A stretch of DNA of 64,000 nt, taken from the NCBI RefSeq assembly GCF_016679925.1, contig NZ_JAEQBW010000014.1, positions 1 through 64,000 of the forward strand. Direction: 5' to 3'. Of this stretch, positions 42,112 to 49,292 are shown in pieces. This stretch comes from Marivirga aurantiaca (lineage in GTDB: Bacteria; Bacteroidota; Bacteroidia; Cytophagales; Cyclobacteriaceae). Below the pieces are notes generated by a model. It was not told the DNA's origin, made no database searches, and was given only the letters and a program-made list of their open reading frames with translations. A program made the translations under genes and the position numbers. Within the stretch, counting starts at the first letter, position 1. Each line of letters begins with the position of its first letter.

Positions 42112-43134
42112 ATGAATTGGAAGGATAACCTAAACATTTTAAGCAAGCTAAATGCTTTTAAGCTCCGTAATGCCTTTTGGCTATGGTACAGTTATCATGT
42201 TTCCAAAAACAGCCAGAAAGCCTGGATGAAAGGCATGCCTATGTCTGTATCAATTGAGCCGACTACTTCCTGTAACCTGCGTTGCCCGGAATGCCCCAGT
42301 GGATTGCGCTCCTTTAGCCGTCCGATAGGAATGCTTGTTCCGGAGACTTTTACAGAGATGTTGGTTCAATTACAGGAAAGTTTGATTTATATGTTATTCT
42401 ACTTTCAGGGGGAGCCCTATTTGAACAGACAGTTTCTGGATTTGGTGAAAATTGCTCACGAGCATAATATATATACTGCCACTTCAACCAATGCACATTA
42501 TTTAGATGATGCAACCGCCAAAAAAACAGTGGAAAGCGGGCTTGACCGATTGATCATTTCTATTGATGGCACTTCGCAATCCACTTATGAACAATACCGG
42601 ATAGGCGGCAAACTGGAAAAGGTAATTGAAGGCACAGAAAATATAATTCGTTGGAAGAAAAAACTTAACTCTTCCACTCCACACGTAATATTTCAATTTT
42701 TGGTAGTTAAACCTAATGAAGGTGATATCCCGGAAATCTACCAATTGGCAAAAAGGCTAGGCGTAGATGAAGTAAAACTAAAAACAGCCCAAATCTACGA
42801 CTATGAGAATGGTTCACCATTAATACCTGACAACCCCAAATACAGCCGATATAGAAGGCTGGCAAACGGCTTGTACAGAATCAAAAACAAAATGCTCAAC
42901 CAATGTTGGAAAATGTGGCATAGCTGCGTAATTACCTGGGATGGGAGGGTAGTGCCCTGTTGTTTCGACAAAGATGCACAGCATCAGTTGGGAAAATTAA
43001 AAGAAAGTAAGTTTGCTGATATTTGGCAGGGGAAAGCCTATAATAAATTTCGCTCTAAATTATTAAAATCAAGAGAAGAAATTGATATTTGCACTAACTG
43101 TACGGAAGGCACCAAAATATGGACGGAAGAATGA
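42112..43134 (+). CDS. Radical SAM protein with SPASM domain
   Basis: 340 residues. The CxxxCxxC cluster ligands are Cys54, Cys58 and Cys61 (TTSCNLRCPECPSG), followed by FYFQGEPYLNR (the GGEP-like strand), ATSTNAHYLDD and LIISIDGTSQSTYEQYR. The C-terminal SPASM region has HSCVITWDGRVVPCCFDKDAQHQLGKL and ICTNCTEG, ligands for one or two auxiliary iron-sulfur clusters. SPASM enzymes modify peptides, proteins or small molecules. No precursor peptide gene was found nearby, so the substrate is unknown. Its position just before gldJ may be incidental. Confidence 0.9.
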   Translation: MNWKDNLNILSKLNAFKLRNAFWLWYSYHVSKNSQKAWMKGMPMSVSIEPTTSCNLRCPECPSGLRSFSRPIGMLVPETFTEMLVQLQESLIYMLFYFQGEPYLNRQFLDLVKIAHEHNIYTATSTNAHYLDDATAKKTVESGLDRLIISIDGTSQSTYEQYRIGGKLEKVIEGTENIIRWKKKLNSSTPHVIFQFLVVKPNEGDIPEIYQLAKRLGVDEVKLKTAQIYDYENGSPLIPDNPKYSRYRRLANGLYRIKNKMLNQCWKMWHSCVITWDGRVVPCCFDKDAQHQLGKLKESKFADIWQGKAYNKFRSKLLKSREEIDICTNCTEGTKIWTEE

Positions 43135-43237
43135 TTACAATAAACCCAAACCCATAGTCGTTTTTCTGCAACTAAATTAAAATTCTTACATCTTAATCGA
43201 ATTTGTATTAAAATACTTTAAAATTTGATTTTAATAG

Positions 43238-43270
43238 TTGATTTTAGTGCTTGGTAAAGTTATCTTTACC
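43238..43270 (+). promoter_or_regulatory. Candidate gldJ promoter with overlapping palindrome
   Basis: TTG (43238-43240) and TATCTTTA (43261-43268) are spaced 20 bases, near the Bacteroidota pattern TTTG / TAnnTTTG (last base A rather than G). The -7-like box is part of a perfect 7-bp inverted repeat, GGTAAAG-TTAT-CTTTACC (43253-43270). The start codon is about 70 bases further on. Confidence 0.45.
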
Positions 43271-43341
43271 AGGAATTTTATATATTGCGTTGATATATAA
43301 GTGATTAAACAGTGTTTATTAAACGAATACAATAACAGGAT

Positions 43342-44547
43342 ATGAAAAAGTTTGTGTTTAGATTTCAAAATGCCTGTCTGGTTGCCATGGTATCTTTCCT
43401 ATTTGCATGTGGGGGAGGTAAGCCTACAGCAAACAGTCCGGGAGTACTGAGTACCGCAACAGGGCTTGAGTACAATAGTGATGAAGGTTTCCAGGTAGCA
43501 GAATTCAGAGGACAACCGGACGGACCAAATTTGGTTTACATCGAAGGTGGTAGAACAGTATTAGGTTCATTCGAAGAAGATATTTTACACACCAGAGATA
43601 ATATTGAAAGAACAGTTACTGTTTCTTCTTTTTATATGGATGAAACTGAAGTGGCCAACATTCACTGGCTAGAGTTTCTTCATTATATTAAATTAGACTC
43701 TTCAAGAGATTATTATCAAGCAGCATTGCCTGACACCACTGTATGGGCGAAAAACCTGGCTTATAATGATCCTTATGTTGATCATTATTTAAGATACCCT
43801 GGCTTTAGATACCACCCGGTTGTAGGTGTTTCATGGCTACAGGCCAACGAATATGCCAAATGGAGAACTATTACTGTAAACCTTAAATTAGCAGAAGAAT
43901 CAGGAATTGAAGTCCCTGCAGAAACTGGTGGCCGAATTCCTTTGGAAACCGGTGTGGTTTTACCTGATTACAGATTACCAACTGAAGCAGAATGGGAATA
44001 TGCCGCTACGGCCTTGATTGGTACTCAGTGGGTAGATGAAGTACAACTTTACAAAAGAATTTATCCATGGGATGGACACTCTTTAAGAAACCCATATGGA
44101 AAAGAAATGGGTTATTTCTTAGCTAACTTTAAAAGAGGTCGTGGGGATTACGGTGGTATTGCCGGTAAGTTAAATGATGGCGCTTTCGTGACAGATTATA
44201 TTTATAACTATCCTCCTAATGATTACGGCTTGTATAATATGGCCGGAAACGTGAACGAGTGGGTTTGGGATTTATACCGTCCACTTTCATTCCAGGATTT
44301 TGAAGACCTAAACCCTGTTCGTAGAGATGGAACTTTAGATCCGGCAGGAAATTATGACAATGGTGCAAATGATCCGAATGTTGTTAACTCACTTATTTCT
44401 GATGAGATTCGTGTTTACAAAGGTGGTTCATGGGCAGATGTAGCTTATTGGTTATCTCCAGGTACCAGAAGATTTATTGAGCAAGATTCATCCACATCAA
44501 CAATCGGGTTCCGTTGCGCTATGATCCGAGCTGGTGGAAATAAATAA
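43342..44547 (+). CDS. gldJ: Gliding motility / type IX secretion lipoprotein GldJ
   Basis: 401 residues. Lipoprotein signal (LVAMVSFLFACGGG). The N-terminal linker TATGLEYNSDEGFQVAEFRGQPDGPNLVYIEGG is characteristic of GldJ and leads into a formylglycine-generating-enzyme-like (SUMF1) domain: FYMDETEVANIHWLEFLHYI, DYRLPTEAEWEYAATALIG, YGLYNMAGNVNEWVWDL and YKGGSWADVAYW, closing with STIGFRCAMIR. The catalytic cysteines of true FGE enzymes are missing, so it is structural. GldJ anchors gliding and type IX secretion components at the outer membrane. It is followed by a strong terminator. The giant protein at the right edge has the matching type IX sorting domain. Confidence 0.93.
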   Translation: MKKFVFRFQNACLVAMVSFLFACGGGKPTANSPGVLSTATGLEYNSDEGFQVAEFRGQPDGPNLVYIEGGRTVLGSFEEDILHTRDNIERTVTVSSFYMDETEVANIHWLEFLHYIKLDSSRDYYQAALPDTTVWAKNLAYNDPYVDHYLRYPGFRYHPVVGVSWLQANEYAKWRTITVNLKLAEESGIEVPAETGGRIPLETGVVLPDYRLPTEAEWEYAATALIGTQWVDEVQLYKRIYPWDGHSLRNPYGKEMGYFLANFKRGRGDYGGIAGKLNDGAFVTDYIYNYPPNDYGLYNMAGNVNEWVWDLYRPLSFQDFEDLNPVRRDGTLDPAGNYDNGANDPNVVNSLISDEIRVYKGGSWADVAYWLSPGTRRFIEQDSSTSTIGFRCAMIRAGGNK

Positions 44548-44572
44548 AAAATTAACGTTTATATTAAACACT

Positions 44573-44596
44573 AAAGCCCTGAGTTTTCAGGGCTTT
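44573..44596 (+). terminator. Terminator of gldJ
   Basis: Perfect 10-bp stem AAAGCCCTGA-GTTT-TCAGGGCTTT followed by a T-run, 26 bases after the stop codon. Confidence 0.9.
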
Positions 44597-44613
44597 TTTT
44601 ATTTCCATTTCCT

Positions 44614-45240
44614 ATGAAGTTTCTCTTGATTGTGTTCTCTCTGATGCTCTCCTACAAGGGGCATGCTCAACTGAAGTTGTCCGACACTACTCAATTTAGT
44701 CTAATCTATAATGATGGCCTTACTAAAGATGTAGATCAACATACATACGATTTTTTTGAAGATTACTTCATTAGGCAAACTGTAGGAGAGCTTACAGAAC
44801 GCCTATTTGGTGAAGAAGTAATTCAAATTGGAGACATCAGTGAGAAAACTCTCTATAATTACTATGTAACCTCTGAAAAGTTAGAGATTATTTATCCTGA
44901 AATTTTAGGGTTTGCGCGGGAAGTAATACAAAGAAATGATACCGTCATACAGAATAATGAACTGATACATTTTACGGTATTCGAAAGTAGGAGACCCTTC
45001 TCAAGTACTACTGAGCTTTATTATCTCAAAAATATTATGATACCTCTAAACTTTCAGGATATTGCAGAGATTTATAGGGGGAAAAATTCAATTTTCCGGC
45101 CTGACAACTACCACATAGTTTATAAAGTAACGGCTGTCAGCAATGATGGCCGAAAACTCTCTGATATTGAATTAATAGAAATATCAGGATCAGAGTTTGA
45201 CAAAGATAAAATTCGAAAACTTCTGTCTGCTAAGAAATAG
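44614..45240 (+). CDS. Hypothetical exported protein after gldJ
   Basis: 208 residues with a signal peptide (LLIVFSLMLSYKGHAQ). The mature protein contains LKLSDTTQFSLIYNDGLTKDVDQHTYDFFEDYF, an internal charged region and a final DKDKIRKLLSAKK. No cysteine or catalytic motif is visible and I recognise no family. The ATG is only 18 bases after the gldJ terminator hairpin and close to its T-run, so its promoter must overlap the terminator or it depends on read-through. It converges on the small protein gene at 45247. Confidence 0.7.
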   Translation: MKFLLIVFSLMLSYKGHAQLKLSDTTQFSLIYNDGLTKDVDQHTYDFFEDYFIRQTVGELTERLFGEEVIQIGDISEKTLYNYYVTSEKLEIIYPEILGFAREVIQRNDTVIQNNELIHFTVFESRRPFSSTTELYYLKNIMIPLNFQDIAEIYRGKNSIFRPDNYHIVYKVTAVSNDGRKLSDIELIEISGSEFDKDKIRKLLSAKK

Positions 45241-45246
45241 TTTAGC

Positions 45247-45411
45247 TTATCCTCCGCAGCCCATAGATTTTTTGAAATCCCGGCCATCAGGAAAAATGCC
45301 ACGTCTTTCTTCATCATCTCCGGCTTCTTCCTCCTTCTTTTGCTGCTCTTTCCTTTTCCTTTCGATCTCCTTTTGTTTTTTGGATAATTTTTTACTTTCC
45401 TCTTCACTCAT
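45247..45411 (-). CDS. Small conserved charged protein with C-terminal GCGG
   Basis: 54 residues from ATG 45409-45411; the open frame extends 22 codons upstream but crosses the terminator hairpin at 45434-45465, so the internal ATG is preferred. Almost continuous Glu/Lys helix (SEEESKKLSKKQKEIERKRK) followed by RRGIFPDGRDFKKSMGCGG. The ending, ..PDRDFKK.LGCGG-like, recurs in small proteins of many Bacteroidota, which argues for a real gene. The function is unknown; a terminal Cys-Gly-Gly might be a modification or cross-linking site. Confidence 0.7.
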   Translation of the reverse strand: MSEEESKKLSKKQKEIERKRKEQQKKEEEAGDDEERRGIFPDGRDFKKSMGCGG

Positions 45412-45433
45412 GTTACTTGTAACGAGAATTACC

Positions 45434-45465
45434 AAAAAAAGGGTTTGAACAAAGCCCAAACCCTT
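45434..45465 (-). terminator. Terminator of the MotA/TolQ/ExbB-like gene
   Basis: On the minus strand: AAGGGTTTG, loop, CAAACCCTT and then a run of T. It lies 18 bases after the stop at 45483. Confidence 0.8.
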
Positions 45466-45482
45466 ACTAATTTTCACTAAAT

Positions 45483-45839
45483 CTATTCAGAAAAATTGAC
45501 AAATATTTTGAACAAACGTCCAATTAAGAAAATGATCAACCCATACATGGTTGTATAGGAAGAAACCGCCAATCCCCCTGCCAAAATATCCTGTGGGACA
45601 CTTCCCATTTCTTCAATAGCCTGGAAAGCACTAAACAAGCCAATAGCCTGTCCCAATATCCCCCAAACTAATGCGAAAAGTGAAATGTCTATACATCTTC
45701 TTATCCACCTCTCTTTTTCTACAGGCTCTTTTCTTTTAAGAATGGCCATTACTCCCATCCATATAGTAACAATCAATAAAATAAGCAAAACAGACATAAA
45801 CTCTATTCCACCTTCAATATGAATTTCAATAAGTTTCAT
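45483..45839 (-). CDS. Short MotA/TolQ/ExbB-like proton-channel family protein
   Basis: 118 residues with three membrane segments (about 14-33, 50-72, 88-108). The last two match the conserved TolQ/ExbB/MotA channel helices: SLFALVWGILGQAIGLFSAFQAIEEMG and LAGGLAVSSYTTMYGLIIFLIGRLFK. Normal ExbB/TolQ proteins are roughly twice as long and carry a large cytoplasmic loop, which is absent here. Such short versions occur in Cytophagales, and no ExbD/TolR partner is adjacent. It may form a minimal proton or ion channel; the function is not established. It is divergent from the sensor kinase gene. Confidence 0.8.
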   Translation of the reverse strand: MKLIEIHIEGGIEFMSVLLILLIVTIWMGVMAILKRKEPVEKERWIRRCIDISLFALVWGILGQAIGLFSAFQAIEEMGSVPQDILAGGLAVSSYTTMYGLIIFLIGRLFKIFVNFSE

Positions 45840-46018
45840 AAGTGCTATTTGTTTGGTGATGCTACAATTCTAGTACTATTCATCGATCACAGAATTAATA
45901 CTCGTTATTTTACTTATAGTTAAAGATGGATCACCGAATGTAGTGGTTAAAGCGCAAAAATGTATTTCAACACTCTAAACCTTCAAACTATCGACTTTAA
46001 GATAATTAGATTTTTTGA

Positions 46019-47059
46019 ATGAGTATATTTAGCCTTGCAATGTTAAAAAAGATATTATTCCATATTACCTACTGGGCATTTGCTCTTTTACTAGGCGCCT
46101 TCCTAATAGCCTACAGGAGCAACTGGCAAGAAGCCATCTTTCTCACACTAGTTTTCAGCCCTATTCCCATTGGAAGTGCCTATTTAATCACCCATTTTCT
46201 TTTGCACGAATATTTAATAAAACGCAGGTATTTAAGGTTCTTTCTTTATATAGCCTATATCCTCATTGTTTCATTCTTTTTATTGCTACTTTTCAACACT
46301 GCAATCTTTATATTTATTGCGGAATATCAATTCAACTTAATGCCTCCTGCCACTCAGGATTTACTTACTCTTTTTGTCACACTATTTTTACTTGTGATAT
46401 TATTTGTAGCTACTCAAAGTATCCGACAATGGAGTATAGTCTATCAGGAAAAAGAACTGGCATTAAGAAATGCTTCTGAATCTGAATTACGATTTCTTAA
46501 AACACAATTGCACCCACATTTTCTTTTCAATACGCTCAATAATCTATATGTACTTGCTCTGGAAAAATCTGACAAAGCCCCGGAATTAGTTTTGAAGCTA
46601 AGCAGTTTGTTGGACTACATTCTTGCTTCCGGAAAAAATAAGCTGGTGGATTTATCTGAGGAAATTGAAGTAATGAATGATTTTATATATTTGGAAACCC
46701 TCCGGTACGAAGACCGATTGACTTTAAACAAAAAAATAGATGTCCCGGTAGAGTTGAGCATTAAAATACCTCCACTTATATTGGTTACTATTATGGAAAA
46801 CTGTTTTAAGCATGGCGCCATGAATAATTGGGGCAAAGTAGTAATAGAATTTAATATGAGTGTAAAGGATAAAATGCTTCTAATTAAAAGCAGTAATAGA
46901 TTTTTTACTAAGTCTACCTCTTTACCTACAGGAATAGGGCTAAACAATATTCAAAAACAACTGAACTATCTTTATGGCAAGAACTATATATTGCAGGTAG
47001 AGAAATCAGGAAACTTATTCAATCTCCATTTAAGCATTCCCATTCATGCAACAGATTAA
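46019..47059 (+). CDS. LytS/YehU-type sensor histidine kinase
   Basis: 346 residues. Four membrane segments (about 12-138), then the His_kinase core: RFLKTQLHPHFLFNTLNNLY with the phospho-accepting His at about residue 164, the N-box IMENCFKHG (about 258) and the G-box GIGLNNIQKQL (about 306). No extracellular sensor domain is present; the membrane helices themselves presumably sense. A second in-frame ATG at 46040 is possible. The end overlaps the response-regulator gene by 14 bases, so the two form one unit. Confidence 0.92.
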   Translation: MSIFSLAMLKKILFHITYWAFALLLGAFLIAYRSNWQEAIFLTLVFSPIPIGSAYLITHFLLHEYLIKRRYLRFFLYIAYILIVSFFLLLLFNTAIFIFIAEYQFNLMPPATQDLLTLFVTLFLLVILFVATQSIRQWSIVYQEKELALRNASESELRFLKTQLHPHFLFNTLNNLYVLALEKSDKAPELVLKLSSLLDYILASGKNKLVDLSEEIEVMNDFIYLETLRYEDRLTLNKKIDVPVELSIKIPPLILVTIMENCFKHGAMNNWGKVVIEFNMSVKDKMLLIKSSNRFFTKSTSLPTGIGLNNIQKQLNYLYGKNYILQVEKSGNLFNLHLSIPIHATD

Positions 47060-47729
47060 TTGTATCATAGCAGACGATGAGCCTTTAGCAAGACAGTTGA
47101 TGGTGTCTTATGTAGAAAAAACACCTTATTTAAAGTTAGAAGGGGTTTTCAAAAATGCATGGGAAGTTCAGGAATACTTGTCAGTGGAAAAACCAGATTT
47201 ACTTTTATTGGATATTGAAATGCCCGGATTGGATGGGCTGACATTTATCAAAACACTTCCCGCCCCTCCTGAAGTAATATTTATAACAGCACATCGGGAT
47301 TATGCCGTGGAAGCTTTTGAGGTGAAAGCATTGGATTACTTACTAAAGCCTGTATCTTTTGAACGCTTCCTTAAGGCTGTTAATAACTTCCCTCCAAGGT
47401 CAATCAATATATCGGAAACCCCAGTGAAAACTGATCACTTGTTTATTTCAATAGACAGACAGATGGTAAAGGTTCCTTTTGATCAAATATTTTACATTGA
47501 GGCTATGGGCGATTATGTGAAATTTTATACTGCTCAGGACAGGCCGTTAATCTCCAAAATGAAATTGAAAGATTGTATTGAGCAAATTCCATCTGGCTCA
47601 TTTGTACAAATTCACCGATCTTTTATCATTAATAAAGCCCACATAAAAGCCTATACTCAAGAAAAAGTAAGGGTTGGAAAAGAGTGGCTAAAAATTTCCC
47701 GCTCTTATAAGGATCAGCTCGAGTTATAA
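47046..47729 (+). CDS. LytTR-family response regulator
   Basis: 227 residues. Receiver domain (1-115): acidic pocket IADDEPLA, phosphorylated Asp in LLLLDIEMPGLDGL, and Thr/Lys in FITAHRDYAVEAF and DYLLKPVSFERF. LytTR DNA-binding domain (about 130-227): FIEAMGDYVKFYT, FVQIHRSFIINKAHIKAY and RVGKEWLKISRSY. It is the cognate partner of the overlapping kinase gene. LytTR regulators often control cell-surface or exported functions; no target is evident. Confidence 0.94.
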   Translation: MQQINCIIADDEPLARQLMVSYVEKTPYLKLEGVFKNAWEVQEYLSVEKPDLLLLDIEMPGLDGLTFIKTLPAPPEVIFITAHRDYAVEAFEVKALDYLLKPVSFERFLKAVNNFPPRSINISETPVKTDHLFISIDRQMVKVPFDQIFYIEAMGDYVKFYTAQDRPLISKMKLKDCIEQIPSGSFVQIHRSFIINKAHIKAYTQEKVRVGKEWLKISRSYKDQLEL

Positions 47730-47797
47730 AAGTTGGCTGAATTAAATCCCGTTAACAAAAACCCTGTTAGTTCGTTCTCTCACTAGAGAAAAAAGAT

Positions 47798-48622
47798 ATG
47801 AAAAAAATAGCTATTACCGGAGCTACCTCAGGCATTGGTTTAGAAACTGCAAAAGCGCTTCTGGAAAAAGGAAACCATCTGATATTTTTAATACGGGATA
47901 TCAAGAAGGGCAAACAAATGCTGGCCAGCATGCCTAATGCTGAAAATGTGCAAATAATTTCCTGTGACCTTGCTGAATTAAGTTCTGTTAAAAAAGCTGC
48001 GGAAGAACTTTTGAAAACCAATGATCATTTAGATGTGCTCATTAATAATGCAGGGGGCACTTTTGAAAAGCGCCTTGAGAGCAAAGATGGCCTGGAACTT
48101 CACTTTGCCATTAATCATTTAGGCCATTTTCTCCTAGTGAAGGAACTAATACCTTTATTAAAAAAAAGTCATACTAAAATCATTAACCTGAGTTCAGAAG
48201 CTCATAAAGCAGGAAAGTTGGATTTTAATGACATTCATTTAAAAAATAAATACTCAACTTTAAAGGCCTACGGAAATGCAAAACTGTGCAATGTACTTTT
48301 CACCAAGTCATTGGCAAGAAAAGGTTTTACCAGTTATTCTTTGCATCCAGGAGTAATTGATTCGGGTTTTGGGAATAATTTATCTGGTCTATTCAGATTA
48401 ATGTGGAAACTCGGCAAACCCTTTATGAAAAGCCCTCGGCAGGGAGCCTCTACCAGTATTTACCTTGCTCTCAATGAGCTGCCAAAGGAACAGAATGGAG
48501 TCTACTTCAAGAACCGGAAACCGTTTCGGTCATCGGTGGATTCCAGAAACACAGCAATACAAGACAAGCTGTGGGAGATAAGTGAGAAATTGGTCACAGA
48601 AAAGCTTGGCTCAAATAGTTAG
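47798..48622 (+). CDS. Short-chain dehydrogenase, retinol-dehydrogenase-like
   Basis: 274 residues. TGATSGIGLETAKAL cofactor loop, RDIKKGKQ after strand 2 (NADP preference), NNAGG, the catalytic Ser in INLSSEAHKAG and Tyr/Lys in YSTLKAYGNAKLCNVLF. HPGVIDSGF follows. This arrangement (SSxAHxxG, YxxSKLxN-like) is the retinol dehydrogenase/protochlorophyllide-reductase-like branch of the SDR family, with oxidoreductase activity on unknown alcohols or ketones. It lies 68 bases after the response-regulator gene; a separate promoter is possible. Confidence 0.9.
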   Translation: MKKIAITGATSGIGLETAKALLEKGNHLIFLIRDIKKGKQMLASMPNAENVQIISCDLAELSSVKKAAEELLKTNDHLDVLINNAGGTFEKRLESKDGLELHFAINHLGHFLLVKELIPLLKKSHTKIINLSSEAHKAGKLDFNDIHLKNKYSTLKAYGNAKLCNVLFTKSLARKGFTSYSLHPGVIDSGFGNNLSGLFRLMWKLGKPFMKSPRQGASTSIYLALNELPKEQNGVYFKNRKPFRSSVDSRNTAIQDKLWEISEKLVTEKLGSNS

Positions 48623-48629
48623 GAGTAAT

Positions 48630-49283
48630 CTATAAATTTTTAACAATATCCTTTTTAAGGAACTTTAGACTCCACATTCCTCTAAAATCACCCAACTCAT
48701 AGCCTGTCGCCTGATCATTTGGATATCGTTCTTTTAGAAGGGCCTGAACCTCCTCTGAAATATCATCCTTAGTACCATGGCAATTAAGACAAAGTTCTGA
48801 AGCTATAAAAATGGGCTTATTATATAAAATTGTATCCCCGGGCTGTATAAATTGCACATTCGGATTTAGGTCAATCCCCTCCTGATGGGAATATTCATAA
48901 GCCTCCAGCAATTCCTTTTCCATTTCGGAGGGAGCATTTTGCGGGCTTCGATTTTGAGTGCTCACTCTTTTTAAATAAATGCTGTAGCTTTTTGCCAAAC
49001 TATCGGTAATGGAATATGCCTCCATATTACAATATGCTGCTGCTTCAACAAATCCTCCCTTAGCATACTGCTCAGAAATTCTCTTCATAAAAAGCTGTTG
49101 GGCTTGCATGGAAATTGAATCTCCCAGTTTTTTTACTTTATTCAATATGTCTGCCTCTGAAATCTTTCTGACACTCCGCTCAGACTGGGTTTCTTCAATA
49201 GCTTTTGGCCTTCGCTTCTCCGTGGAAAAACCACACCCAATCATTAAGAGTGTTAGAAGTAGGACAAAAAGTTTTCTAAACAT
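48630..49283 (-). CDS. Tll0287-like (DUF3365) haem c lipoprotein
   Basis: 217 residues. Lipoprotein signal (VLLLTLLMIGCGFS). A Tll0287-like (DUF3365) sensor domain covers about residues 55-215: helical LGDSISMQAQQLFMKRI, then FVEAAAYCNMEAYSITDSLAKSYSIYLKRVS, and the haem c motif CLNCHG (LCLNCHGTKDDISEEVQALLKERYP), ending GYELGDFRGMWSLKF. Such haem domains are found in redox or gas sensors. It is the last gene of the three-gene operon YfiR-like / HAMP-GAF-PAS / Tll0287-like (gaps of about 96 and 9 bases), so it probably supplies redox input. Confidence 0.88.
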   Translation of the reverse strand: MFRKLFVLLLTLLMIGCGFSTEKRRPKAIEETQSERSVRKISEADILNKVKKLGDSISMQAQQLFMKRISEQYAKGGFVEAAAYCNMEAYSITDSLAKSYSIYLKRVSTQNRSPQNAPSEMEKELLEAYEYSHQEGIDLNPNVQFIQPGDTILYNKPIFIASELCLNCHGTKDDISEEVQALLKERYPNDQATGYELGDFRGMWSLKFLKKDIVKNL

Positions 49284-49292
49284 ACCACATAC

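Noticed and set aside
42112-44547. Radical SAM gene plus gldJ as a peptide-modification (RiPP) locus
   Set aside because: No precursor peptide or transporter gene is adjacent; the FGE-like fold of GldJ is structural and lacks catalytic cysteines.
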